A DNA stretch of 5,654 bases, from positions 1 through 5,654 of the forward strand of contig JAUNUZ010000177.1 of NCBI GenBank assembly GCA_030537915.1. The letters are read 5' to 3'. Made by a program: the position numbers and the translations under genes. The stretch is from Micrococcales bacterium (GTDB taxonomy: Bacteria > Actinomycetota > Actinomycetes > Actinomycetales > Dermatophilaceae). Shown in pieces: positions 1 to 5,654 of this stretch. The stretch's first letter is position 1. Each line of letters opens with the position of its first letter. Under the pieces are notes generated by a model. The model searched no databases. It saw only the letters and a program-made list of their open reading frames with translations, and was not told where the DNA came from.

Positions 1-924
1 CTGATTCAGCGGATGCTCGCCGAGACCGTCACCCTGCTTGCCGAGTCCCCAGGCCGCCACCGCACTTTGCTCCTGGCCACCGGACGCGACTTCGCACCGC
101 AGAGCGCCGCCCTGAGTCAAGTCCTCGCCGGTCTTGGCTCCGCCCCATGGATTCAGCAGGTGGACACGGGGTCGCTCCTGGATCCGGCCACAACCTCGAC
201 GCCCGTGCACAGTGCCGGCCAGAACTCAGCCGGCGAGGCGGCCGCGTCAGGAGCCGGCGCCACGACGCCCTCTCCGTTGACGCCCTCGGCGCTGGACCGG
301 GTGCAAGCCGGATACGACGACGTCCGAGGCCTGACCAGCGTGCTATCAGCTACCCCCACCTCTGCCATCGTCCCCGAACCGAGCACTCTTGACACCCTGC
401 TCTCGACGCGCTGGCGCTTCGACCGTTCGGCGTGGCAAAGCCTCTTCGACGACGTGACCCAGCGGCTGCGCACACTGACGACCGGAGTGACGGTCGTGCC
501 GAGCACGATCAACTTCTTCGCCGAACACGGCATCATGCAGGTGACGGTTGTCAACCGGCTCGACGTCGAGGTGCACGACATCCACCTCGTCCTCGATGCG
601 CAGGGGCGCCCGCCACGACTGCGCATCACCCAGGAGCCACCCCCGTTGACTATCAGGCCGGGCAGTCGCACCACGGTGAAGGTGCAGGTCGAGGCGATCG
701 CAGCCGGGGTCGTGCCGGTCTCGGCGCATCTGGAGACGCCGGAGAACACTAGGCTCGGCACGGACGCCACCGTGCGTGTCCGGGTCCAGCCGACGAACGG
801 CTGGATCATGCTTGCTCTTGGCGGGCTCACCGGCGTCATCTTCCTCGCAGGTCTCTACCGCGCCTTGCGTGCCGGCAGACCTCGACTCACCTCCGAGGCC
901 CTCAAGGAGATCGACCGCGAATGA
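1..924 (+). CDS. DUF6049 family envelope protein, C-terminal part (5' truncated)
   Basis: The frame is open from base 1, so the start lies outside the window; 307 residues are visible and a TGA ends it at 922-924. The first ~55 residues look like the end of an alpha/beta domain. Residues ~60-100 form a low-complexity Ala/Ser/Thr/Pro stretch. Residues ~165-266 are rich in alternating hydrophobic beta strands (for example TVVNRLDVEVHDIHLVL), resembling an Ig-like fold. One hydrophobic helix follows at ~268-288, starting at GWIMLALGG, then a short basic tail (RALRAGRPRL), so most of the protein should lie outside the membrane with a small cytoplasmic end. Family assignment rests on this architecture plus position directly upstream of murJ, as for M. 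tuberculosis Rv3909; it is not proven by a search. Function of the family is not established; a cell-envelope role linked to MurJ is an inference from the ATGA overlap with the next gene. Confidence 0.85.
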   Translation: MIQRMLAETVTLLAESPGRHRTLLLATGRDFAPQSAALSQVLAGLGSAPWIQQVDTGSLLDPATTSTPVHSAGQNSAGEAAASGAGATTPSPLTPSALDRVQAGYDDVRGLTSVLSATPTSAIVPEPSTLDTLLSTRWRFDRSAWQSLFDDVTQRLRTLTTGVTVVPSTINFFAEHGIMQVTVVNRLDVEVHDIHLVLDAQGRPPRLRITQEPPPLTIRPGSRTTVKVQVEAIAAGVVPVSAHLETPENTRLGTDATVRVRVQPTNGWIMLALGGLTGVIFLAGLYRALRAGRPRLTSEALKEIDRE

Positions 925-2543
925 GCACATCGACGACAAGCCTGGCCCGGCACAGCGCCGTGATGGCATCGGGCTCCTTCGTCTCCCGCATCCTCGGCGT
1001 CGTACGCCAGTCGATGATCGTGACGATCTTCGGCACCTCCCTGGCGGGGCAAGCCTGGTCGGTGGCCAACACGCTGCCCAACACGATCTACCTGCTGCTC
1101 GCGGGCGGAGTCCTCAATGCCGTCCTCGTGCCGCAGATCACCAAGGCCTTCCACGACCACGACGGGGGGCAGGCGTTCGTCGACCGGCTCCTCACGCTGG
1201 CGCTGCTGGGGATCGGCGTCGTCACGCTCGTCTGCCTGCCGGCAGCCCCATTGCTGGTCCGCTTGTTCTCGGCCGGCAACTGGGGGCATGACACCTTCGC
1301 TCTGGCAGTCTCCTTCGCCTACATCTGCCTGCCCGCGATCTTCTTCTACGGCCTGTTCACGGTGCTCGGTCAAGTGCTCAACGCCCAGGAGCGCTTCGCC
1401 GCCTTCACCTGGGCTCCTGTCCTGTGCAATGTGGTCTGGATCGCGGGGCTGGGCTGGTTCCTGCGTCAATTCGGACGCGGGACGCGAGCCCCTGGTGAGT
1501 TCACGCCGCAGATGATCTGGCTGCTCGGGGGCTCGCTCACCGTGGGCGTTGCCCTGCAGGCCCTCGCGCTTCTCATCCCCCTTTATCGCAGTGGATTCCG
1601 CTACCGACCTCGCTTCGGCTTCCGCGGGGTCGGGCTCGGCAGCGCGAGCCGGGTGGCGCTGTGGACCTTCGCTGCGCTGGCCGTTTCACAGGTCGGCCTC
1701 ATCGTCCAGTCCCAGGTCCTCACCTCGACAGGCACGGAAACGGGCAAGCTTCTTTACGACAGCGCGTTCCTGCTCTTCATGACCCCGCACGGGCTCATCA
1801 CGGTCTCACTCGTGACGGCCCTGTTCACGTCCATGTCGCGCGCTGCGGCGGGCAAGGACGACGACGCGTTCCGACATAACGTCCGGCAGGGACTGAGCCT
1901 CACGGGCATCGCGACGATCCCGATCATGATGGGCTGCCTCATCCTCGGCACCTCGCTGGCTGCGCTGCTTTTCCCACGCAACTCGATCGAGACGACGAAC
2001 TCGATCGGCCATGTCATGGCCGCGATGATGCTCGGGCTACCGGCCTTCGCCTTTTACTACGTGGCGCAACGCGCGTTCTTCGCGTTCGAGGACGCCAAGA
2101 CCCCCTTCTACCTGCAGATCATCAACACGGGGATAGCCGCCGTCATCGCCATCGCAGCGATGCTGCTCCCCACGGCCTACCGCGCGATCGGCGTCGGACT
2201 GGGCCAGGCGCTGAGTAATGTCGTCGGGGCCGCCATAGCCCTGATCTGGCTCAGCCGGCGCGTGCAAGGGCTGCAGATGCGCTCGACGATCCAGACGCTG
2301 GCACGGGTCACCGTCGCCTCTCTTATCGCATCAGTGCCGACTTACCTCGTCTTCGTCGCGGCGCAGCAGCTGCTGCGAGGCCGAGCCACGGCTGCGGTCG
2401 CGCTGCTCATCGGCGTCCCGCTTTTCGTTGTCCTGTACGTCGTTCTGACGCGCCGCATGAAGGTGCGTCAGATCGACGAGATCCTCAATCCGGTGCTACG
2501 ACGCCTGCGGGGCGGGCGGACTCGGTCGGGCGGCTCGGCCTAG
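921..2543 (+). CDS. murJ: Lipid II flippase MurJ (MviN family)
   Basis: A 540-residue polytopic membrane protein of the MATE-like MOP superfamily, expected to flip lipid-linked peptidoglycan precursor (lipid II) to the outer face of the membrane. The N-terminal signature SRILGVVRQ (residues 22-30) matches the MurJ first-helix motif; R23 and R29 align with E. coli R18 and R24, which line the cavity. ANTLPN (49-54) is the conserved second-helix motif. About 14 hydrophobic segments run to residue ~510, and a basic tail (RRLRGGRTRSGG) follows. E. coli MurJ has about 511 residues, so length is normal. The ATG at 921 overlaps the upstream stop (ATGA), with AAGGAG at 904-909, 11 bases before it; the later ATG at 963 has no ribosome site. 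Positions aligned with E. coli D39 and R52/R53 are Q44 and Y57/L58. The protein ends without the cytoplasmic pseudokinase that is fused to it in mycobacteria; that part is encoded by the next gene. Confidence 0.95.
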   Translation: MSTSTTSLARHSAVMASGSFVSRILGVVRQSMIVTIFGTSLAGQAWSVANTLPNTIYLLLAGGVLNAVLVPQITKAFHDHDGGQAFVDRLLTLALLGIGVVTLVCLPAAPLLVRLFSAGNWGHDTFALAVSFAYICLPAIFFYGLFTVLGQVLNAQERFAAFTWAPVLCNVVWIAGLGWFLRQFGRGTRAPGEFTPQMIWLLGGSLTVGVALQALALLIPLYRSGFRYRPRFGFRGVGLGSASRVALWTFAALAVSQVGLIVQSQVLTSTGTETGKLLYDSAFLLFMTPHGLITVSLVTALFTSMSRAAAGKDDDAFRHNVRQGLSLTGIATIPIMMGCLILGTSLAALLFPRNSIETTNSIGHVMAAMMLGLPAFAFYYVAQRAFFAFEDAKTPFYLQIINTGIAAVIAIAAMLLPTAYRAIGVGLGQALSNVVGAAIALIWLSRRVQGLQMRSTIQTLARVTVASLIASVPTYLVFVAAQQLLRGRATAAVALLIGVPLFVVLYVVLTRRMKVRQIDEILNPVLRRLRGGRTRSGGSA

Positions 2544-2649
2544 AATGAGAATCGGTGGCCTGTGCTCAATCCCCTGGTCCCAACAGATTTGGTTCACGCC
2601 CTAGGTTCGGCTCGCGACCGGGTGGATCTCACGATGGACAGGAGCACGG
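2541..2649 (+). other. murJ-pseudokinase gap with possible weak -10 element
   Basis: The 106-base gap (2544-2649) carries no ORF of its own. TAGAAT at 2541-2546, which includes the murJ stop codon, resembles a housekeeping -10 hexamer (TATAAT, four or five of six positions). The region 17-18 bases upstream is GC-rich and shows no convincing TTGACA-like -35, so promoter activity is doubtful. If it is used, the 5' leader would be about 95 bases. No clear terminator, riboswitch or long hairpin was found. The gene pair may equally be read through from the murJ promoter upstream of the window. Confidence 0.3.
2640..2644 (+). promoter_or_regulatory. Ribosome binding site fixing the GTG start of the pseudokinase gene
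   Basis: AGGAG lies 5 bases before GTG at 2650. An in-frame TAG at 2602-2604 closes the frame upstream and no other start codon with a ribosome site lies between. The ATG at 2634 is in a different frame. Confidence 0.7.
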
Positions 2650-4401
2650 GTGTACGGCGTTGGCACAGGGCGACTGATCGCCGATCGCTATGCCCTGACC
2701 GAGCGACGCGCACACCTGGGCTCCATCGAAGTCTGGTCGGCAGTCGACAACACCTTGGGGCGCGAGGTCGCGGTGACCGTCTTCCCCTCCAACCTCTCCC
2801 GAGCCGACGCCATCGTCGACGCCGCTCGTCGCAGCGCCGCCCTCAACGATCACCGCCTCGTACGGGTGCTAGACGTAGGGACCGGCGACGACATGAGTTG
2901 GCTCGTCGAGGAGCCGCTGACGGAGTCCGCCAGCATCGCCGATCTCGTCGCCCGCGGACCGCTGCCCCCCGAGGAGGCTCGCCGGATCGCCGGCGAGGTG
3001 GCCAGCGGGCTCGACGTTGCGGCGTCCCGCGGACTGCATCATCTGCACGTCACCCCCCACTCGGTGCGTAGGACCGACGGAGGCCTCATCAAGATCGCCG
3101 GCCTGGCGACCGCCGCCGCCCTCGAGGGCACCGAGGAGCCGGATCCAGCGCGCGCTGAGCGCGTGGACGCGGTAGCCACCGTCGCGCTCATGTACGCCGC
3201 GATGACGACGCGCTGGCCGCTCCCGCAGGCGATCCCGGGCCTGCAGCAAGCGCCGCGAATTGTCGGAGGGGTCGTCGCCCCCTCGGAGATCACCCTCGCC
3301 GTCCCACCCGACCTTGACGCGATCTGTCGTGCCACCCTCAACCACGACACCGGGCCCCGCAGTCCCAAGGAGCTCGTCGCCCGGATCACACCGTGGTCAC
3401 ACACGATCGTGCGTCATGTCGCGCCCAAGGCTTCGCCGGTTTCCCGTCCGGCTGCTCCCGTGACGGAACGAATCCCCATCGTGCCCGCCCAGCGCCGGTC
3501 CGGGCAGGCGCCCGGAGACCGGCGGAATGCCGGCCTCGCAGCCGGAGCCGCCGCGGGCGGGGCCGGGCCCATCGCAAGGGTGCGCGAACACCGAGAGCAG
3601 GAGCGCGAGGCGCGAGCTGCCACTACCCGTCGCCGGCTGGAGGAGCGACGCGCCGACCCGAACTTCCTCAACCTGCCCGAGGCGATGGAGGAGCAGCGCA
3701 ACGCCCCACTGCCGCCACCCGCTCCGCTGATCCCGCAGACTCCCGAGATCGAGGGTCGGCACGCCAAGCTCATCCTCGCAGTCGTCGCCGGCGTCATAGT
3801 CGCCGCGATGGCGCTGGCGGTTCCGACGCTGACCGGCATGTTCTCAGGCAAGGGCTCCGAGAGCTCAGCGCCGACCGCCACGAGCAGGCCCGCGAGCAGC
3901 GCCTCAGGGGCAGGCACGAGCGTCTCGACGCGGGGCGCCACCACGCCGGCAGCCCTGGCGACCGGCGCTGCGATCGCGCCGGTGACCGTGACGGCCTTCG
4001 ACCCGCAGGGCGATGGCAAGGAGAACAACGCTGCCGCCAAGCGCGCAATCGACGGCAAGGCCTCGACCGCGTGGACGTCCGAGGGATACAAGGACCCGTC
4101 CGCGATCGGTGGGCAGAAGGACGGTGTCGGTCTCGTCATCGAGCTGCCCGACTCAACGCAGCTGAAGAACGTGAAGCTCGATCTGGGGGCCGGAGACGAG
4201 GCGGTCACGCTGTACTCGGCCGACCGCAAGTCCCTGGACGGAGCAACCTCCGTCGGATCGGTGAGTGGCTCCGGCGAGCAGTCGGTGACGCTGAAGACCC
4301 CGAGCACCTCCCGCTACCTCATCGTGTGGGTGACCAAAGCCGCGCGAGGCACCGACGGCAAATACCGCGCACAGATCGGCGACATCTCCCTGTCCTCATG
4401 A
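2650..4401 (+). CDS. Membrane pseudokinase with extracellular discoidin-like domain
   Basis: 583 residues. Residues ~13-262 have the fold order of a PknB-like Ser/Thr kinase, but every catalytic site is lost: the Gly-rich loop is degenerate (RRAHLGSIEVW, 19-29); the VAIK lysine is T43 (VAVTVF); the HRDLKPxN loop reads HLHVTPHS (131-138), so catalytic Asp is His; DFG is GLA (151-153). A long Ala/Pro/Arg-rich linker follows (~265-370), with a charged, probably helical stretch at ~310-350. One membrane helix spans ~374-394. Outside are a Ser/Ala/Thr linker and a domain at ~443-583 with the F5/8 type C-like signature AIDGKASTAWTS (466-477). In M. tuberculosis the equivalent domains are fused to MviN; there the pseudokinase is phosphorylated by PknB and binds the FHA protein FhaA, which controls peptidoglycan synthesis. 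A similar scaffold role is inferred here, acting with the adjacent MurJ. Thr residues near the membrane (such as T325, T326) could be phosphosites, unproven. The gene overlaps sigM by ATGA. Confidence 0.88.
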   Translation: MYGVGTGRLIADRYALTERRAHLGSIEVWSAVDNTLGREVAVTVFPSNLSRADAIVDAARRSAALNDHRLVRVLDVGTGDDMSWLVEEPLTESASIADLVARGPLPPEEARRIAGEVASGLDVAASRGLHHLHVTPHSVRRTDGGLIKIAGLATAAALEGTEEPDPARAERVDAVATVALMYAAMTTRWPLPQAIPGLQQAPRIVGGVVAPSEITLAVPPDLDAICRATLNHDTGPRSPKELVARITPWSHTIVRHVAPKASPVSRPAAPVTERIPIVPAQRRSGQAPGDRRNAGLAAGAAAGGAGPIARVREHREQEREARAATTRRRLEERRADPNFLNLPEAMEEQRNAPLPPPAPLIPQTPEIEGRHAKLILAVVAGVIVAAMALAVPTLTGMFSGKGSESSAPTATSRPASSASGAGTSVSTRGATTPAALATGAAIAPVTVTAFDPQGDGKENNAAAKRAIDGKASTAWTSEGYKDPSAIGGQKDGVGLVIELPDSTQLKNVKLDLGAGDEAVTLYSADRKSLDGATSVGSVSGSGEQSVTLKTPSTSRYLIVWVTKAARGTDGKYRAQIGDISLSS

Positions 4402-4937
4402 CGCCCGACTTCTTCGAGCCCGATGACGCCGAACTGTTGGCGGCGCACTGCGCAGGGGACGGCGACGCATTCGGGGAGCTCTTCCGGCGCCACCGCGACC
4501 GAATGTGGGCCGTGGCCATTCGCACGACGAACGACCCCGAGCTCGCCGCCGATGCTGTCCAGGACGCCTTTCTCTCGGCCTTCCGGCGAGCAGAGACCTT
4601 CCGTGGGCAGTCCGCGGTCACCACCTGGCTGCACCGCATCGTCGTGAACGCCTGCCTGGATCGGCTGCGCCGGCGCAAGCCCACGAGTGACCTTCCGGAG
4701 GATCACGACGCGGTCATCGCAGATCGACGAGATCACCACGCCTCGGTCGAGACGCGCCTCGACGTTCAGGCGGCGCTCGCGACCCTGCCGGAGGGACAAC
4801 GGCTCGCCTTGATCCTTGTCGATATGCACGGTCTGAGCGTCGCTGAGACCGCGAAGATCCTCGACGTTGCCGAAGGGACCGTGAAGTCGCGGTGTTCGCG
4901 GGGGCGCTCAGCGTTGGCCGAGATTCTGCGCCCCTGA
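4398..4937 (+). CDS. sigM: ECF-type RNA polymerase sigma factor, SigM type
   Basis: 179 residues, a normal length for an ECF (group 4) sigma factor. Region 2 covers ~24-94: FGELFRRHRDRMWAVAIR, then DPELAADAVQDAFLSAF (core RNA polymerase contact) and AVTTWLHRIVVNACLDRLRRRK (-10 recognition). An acidic linker (~95-118) follows. Region 4 covers ~121-177, with LPEGQRLALILVDMHGLS and the helix-turn-helix VAETAKILDVAEGTVKSR (-35 recognition). The ending GTVKSRCSRGRSAL is typical of actinobacterial SigM. The ATG at 4398 overlaps the TGA of the pseudokinase gene and no Shine-Dalgarno sequence precedes it, so translation is probably coupled to that gene. The frame stays open far upstream, but there it only shadows the pseudokinase gene as Arg-rich nonsense. 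The downstream membrane protein is the likely anti-sigma factor. In mycobacteria, the SigM locus sits in the same place next to thioredoxin genes. The target genes cannot be read from this window. Confidence 0.93.
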   Translation: MTPDFFEPDDAELLAAHCAGDGDAFGELFRRHRDRMWAVAIRTTNDPELAADAVQDAFLSAFRRAETFRGQSAVTTWLHRIVVNACLDRLRRRKPTSDLPEDHDAVIADRRDHHASVETRLDVQAALATLPEGQRLALILVDMHGLSVAETAKILDVAEGTVKSRCSRGRSALAEILRP

Positions 4938-4948
4938 ACTGAGCCGGC

Positions 4949-4980
4949 CCGAGGGTGACCACTGACACCCTGGCCCTCGG
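4949..4980 (+). terminator. Hairpin after sigM, possible terminator or attenuator
   Basis: CCGAGGG (4949-4955) and CCCTCGG (4974-4980) form a perfect 7-bp stem with an 18-base loop, 12 bases after the sigM stop. An alternative inner stem, AGGGTG (4952-4957) with CACCCT (4966-4971), uses overlapping bases. There is no U-tract, which is common for actinobacterial terminators, so it may stop transcription only partly or just protect the 3' end of the mRNA. Confidence 0.45.
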
Positions 4981-5050
4981 ACCCCCGGTGACGGATCGGC
5001 ACCCGGAGTGGATTTTGTGCTCTCGGGGGTAAGTCAGGGAACCTCCGGGT
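4981..5050. repeat. Two interleaved inverted repeats in the sigM/anti-sigma gap
   Basis: ACCCCCG (4981-4987) is perfectly complementary to CGGGGGT (5024-5030), and ACCCGGAG (5001-5008) to CTCCGGGT (5043-5050). The two pairs interleave (a-b-a'-b'), so both could form together only as a pseudoknot. The last arm falls in the spacer of the predicted ECF promoter. They may be operator or RNA structure, but matches of this length can arise by chance in GC-rich DNA. Confidence 0.3.
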
Positions 5051-5063
5051 TGTGTTGGGCGTC
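5037..5063 (+). promoter_or_regulatory. Predicted ECF sigma-dependent promoter for the anti-sigma gene
   Basis: GGGAACC at 5037-5043 matches the general ECF -35 element (GGAAC core at 5038-5042). CGTC at 5060-5063, extended as CGTCGA, matches the ECF -10 element. The spacer between GGAAC and CGTC is 17 bases, within the usual 16-18. This is close to the published SigM-type consensus of actinobacteria (GGAAC/CGTC). Transcription would start near 5070, about 80 bases before the GTG at 5152. No second GGAAC with a CGTC at this spacing was seen elsewhere in the window by eye. Control by the SigM encoded just upstream is inferred. Confidence 0.6.
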
Positions 5064-5138
5064 GAATCCGCTGACGGCATCACCCGTCGTCCACCATCCG
5101 GCGTGACTCGGCACCTGCTGGCGCGCCCCTAGCCTTGC

Positions 5139-5143
5139 GAAGG
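5139..5143 (+). promoter_or_regulatory. Ribosome binding site fixing the GTG start of the anti-sigma gene
   Basis: GAAGG lies 8 bases before GTG at 5152. A TGA at 5146-5148 is in frame directly upstream, so the gene cannot begin earlier in this frame. Confidence 0.7.
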
Positions 5144-5151
5144 TGTGAATC

Positions 5152-5654
5152 GTGACGCGACCGATCTCCCGCCTGCACCGCTCGCACGATGACGACCAGA
5201 CCGGGGTGCAGCAGTTGCTTGCAACACTGCCCGATCCCGGGCCGATGCCTCCAGATCTCATCGAGCGCATCACCGCCAGCCTCGAGGCCGAGCGCGCGCA
5301 ACACGGGCCAGGCTTCGCTCCTGGCTTCTCCGGGTCGGGATCACAGTGGGACCGTGCGGTCAGCGGCGGGTCACACGCCGTGGGCGATGACGGGATGGGG
5401 CTGCGGGGGGGACCCGACGGCCCCACCTTGCCACGGCCGCGCTCGGTGTCCCGCGGCTGGCTATTGGGCTTGTCGACCGCCGCAGCCGCGGCAGCGATCG
5501 GCGGTGTTGCCGCTCTCAACATGCTCGGCCCGGCCGATCCCGGCGGGTCCCTCGCTTACGGACACATCCCCGTCGAGGGCACCGCGAGCCGCTCAGCCCA
5601 GCCCTCGGCGCCCCCCTCGGGACTCCCCGACAAGGGTGGCCAGCCCACGATCCA
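5152..5654 (+). CDS. Membrane anti-sigma factor paired with SigM (3' truncated)
   Basis: The frame starts at GTG 5152 and is open to the window end, giving 167 residues with no stop. An N-terminal cytoplasmic part carries GPMPPDLIERITASLEAE (30-47), a motif seen in actinobacterial anti-sigma factors of this locus and probably the start of the sigma-binding helix. A Gly/Ser/Pro-rich linker (~51-101) follows, then a basic patch (PRPRSVSRGW), one Ala-rich membrane helix at ~103-124, and a Pro/Ser-rich extracytoplasmic part that continues beyond the window. There is no cysteine in the visible part and no HxxxCxxC zinc motif, so it is not a classical zinc (ZAS) anti-sigma factor. The call rests on position directly after sigM and topology, as for Rv3912 in M. 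tuberculosis. Release of SigM by proteolysis of the membrane protein is a plausible but unproven mechanism. A predicted ECF promoter lies just upstream, suggesting a feedback loop. It differs from upstream genes in not overlapping its neighbour. Confidence 0.8.
   Translation, partial: MTRPISRLHRSHDDDQTGVQQLLATLPDPGPMPPDLIERITASLEAERAQHGPGFAPGFSGSGSQWDRAVSGGSHAVGDDGMGLRGGPDGPTLPRPRSVSRGWLLGLSTAAAAAAIGGVAALNMLGPADPGGSLAYGHIPVEGTASRSAQPSAPPSGLPDKGGQPTI

Noticed and set aside
855..1469. 204-codon open frame on the minus strand opposite murJ
   Set aside because: Highly charged Arg/Asp/Glu/Gln-rich translation with no domain; murJ is certain on the other strand.
2544..2649. tRNA or riboswitch in the gap after murJ
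   Set aside because: No cloverleaf stems and no known riboswitch core; only a GGTTC-like word of the T-loop type, without pairing arms.
2562..3071. Forward frame that spans the gap and enters the pseudokinase gene
   Set aside because: It turns Arg-rich after about 30 codons, has no ribosome site, and overlaps the pseudokinase frame, which shows a recognisable fold.
3465..3483. GGAAC followed by CGTG inside the pseudokinase gene as a second ECF promoter for sigM
   Set aside because: The spacing is only 10 bases and the -10 core is CGTG rather than CGTC.
3414..4307. 297-codon open frame on the minus strand
   Set aside because: Ser/Ala/Arg-rich composition without a recognisable domain; it lies opposite the well-supported pseudokinase gene and is typical of antisense openness in GC-rich DNA.
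3393..4397. Upstream in-frame extension of sigM by about 335 codons
   Set aside because: The predicted residues are Arg/Ala-rich nonsense that shadows the pseudokinase gene in another frame; sigma region 2 begins shortly after the ATG at 4398.
5034..5522. 162-codon open frame on the minus strand
   Set aside because: It covers the promoter region and the anti-sigma gene, has low-complexity Pro/Ser/Arg composition, and conflicts with the forward gene that has a good ribosome site and a membrane helix.

Overview
The window comes from a high-GC (roughly two-thirds G+C by eye) actinobacterium. The evidence is the GC bias at third codon positions, GTG starts, ATGA start/stop overlaps, and above all the gene order: DUF6049 protein, murJ (mviN), pseudokinase, sigM-type ECF sigma factor, anti-sigma factor. 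This block is conserved in Actinobacteria. It is known from Mycobacterium tuberculosis (Rv3909 to Rv3912, followed by trxB and trxA/C) and in a comparable order from Streptomyces. The pseudokinase is a separate gene here, whereas in mycobacteria it is fused to MurJ, so the source is unlikely to be a mycobacterium. Genus cannot be fixed from this sequence; a non-mycobacterial actinomycete is the most that can be said.

Layout, all on the + strand. Positions 1-924 hold the C-terminal part of a DUF6049 envelope protein, a beta-rich extracytoplasmic region plus one terminal membrane helix. It overlaps by ATGA with murJ (921-2543), the lipid II flippase. A 106-base gap with a possible weak promoter follows. 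Next is a type I membrane protein (2650-4401) with a catalytically dead Ser/Thr kinase fold inside the cell, one membrane helix, and a discoidin (F5/8 type C)-like domain outside. It overlaps by ATGA with an ECF sigma factor gene (4398-4937). A 214-base gap follows, with a hairpin, inverted repeats and a strong match to an ECF-type promoter. The last gene starts at 5152 and runs off the window end: a one-helix membrane anti-sigma factor without any visible cysteine.

Functional reading: MurJ moves lipid II across the membrane. By analogy with mycobacteria, the pseudokinase is a scaffold that, when phosphorylated by a PknB-type kinase, recruits an FHA-domain protein to restrain peptidoglycan synthesis; its outer domain could bind wall glycan or precursor. 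The sigma/anti-sigma pair would couple envelope state to transcription. The main new point is the placement of the predicted ECF promoter (-35 GGGAACC, -10 CGTC) between sigM and the anti-sigma gene. If it is driven by this sigma factor, it gives negative feedback through the anti-sigma factor without re-amplifying sigM. No mobile element, CRISPR array, tRNA or rRNA was seen, and nothing indicates a wholly unknown system.
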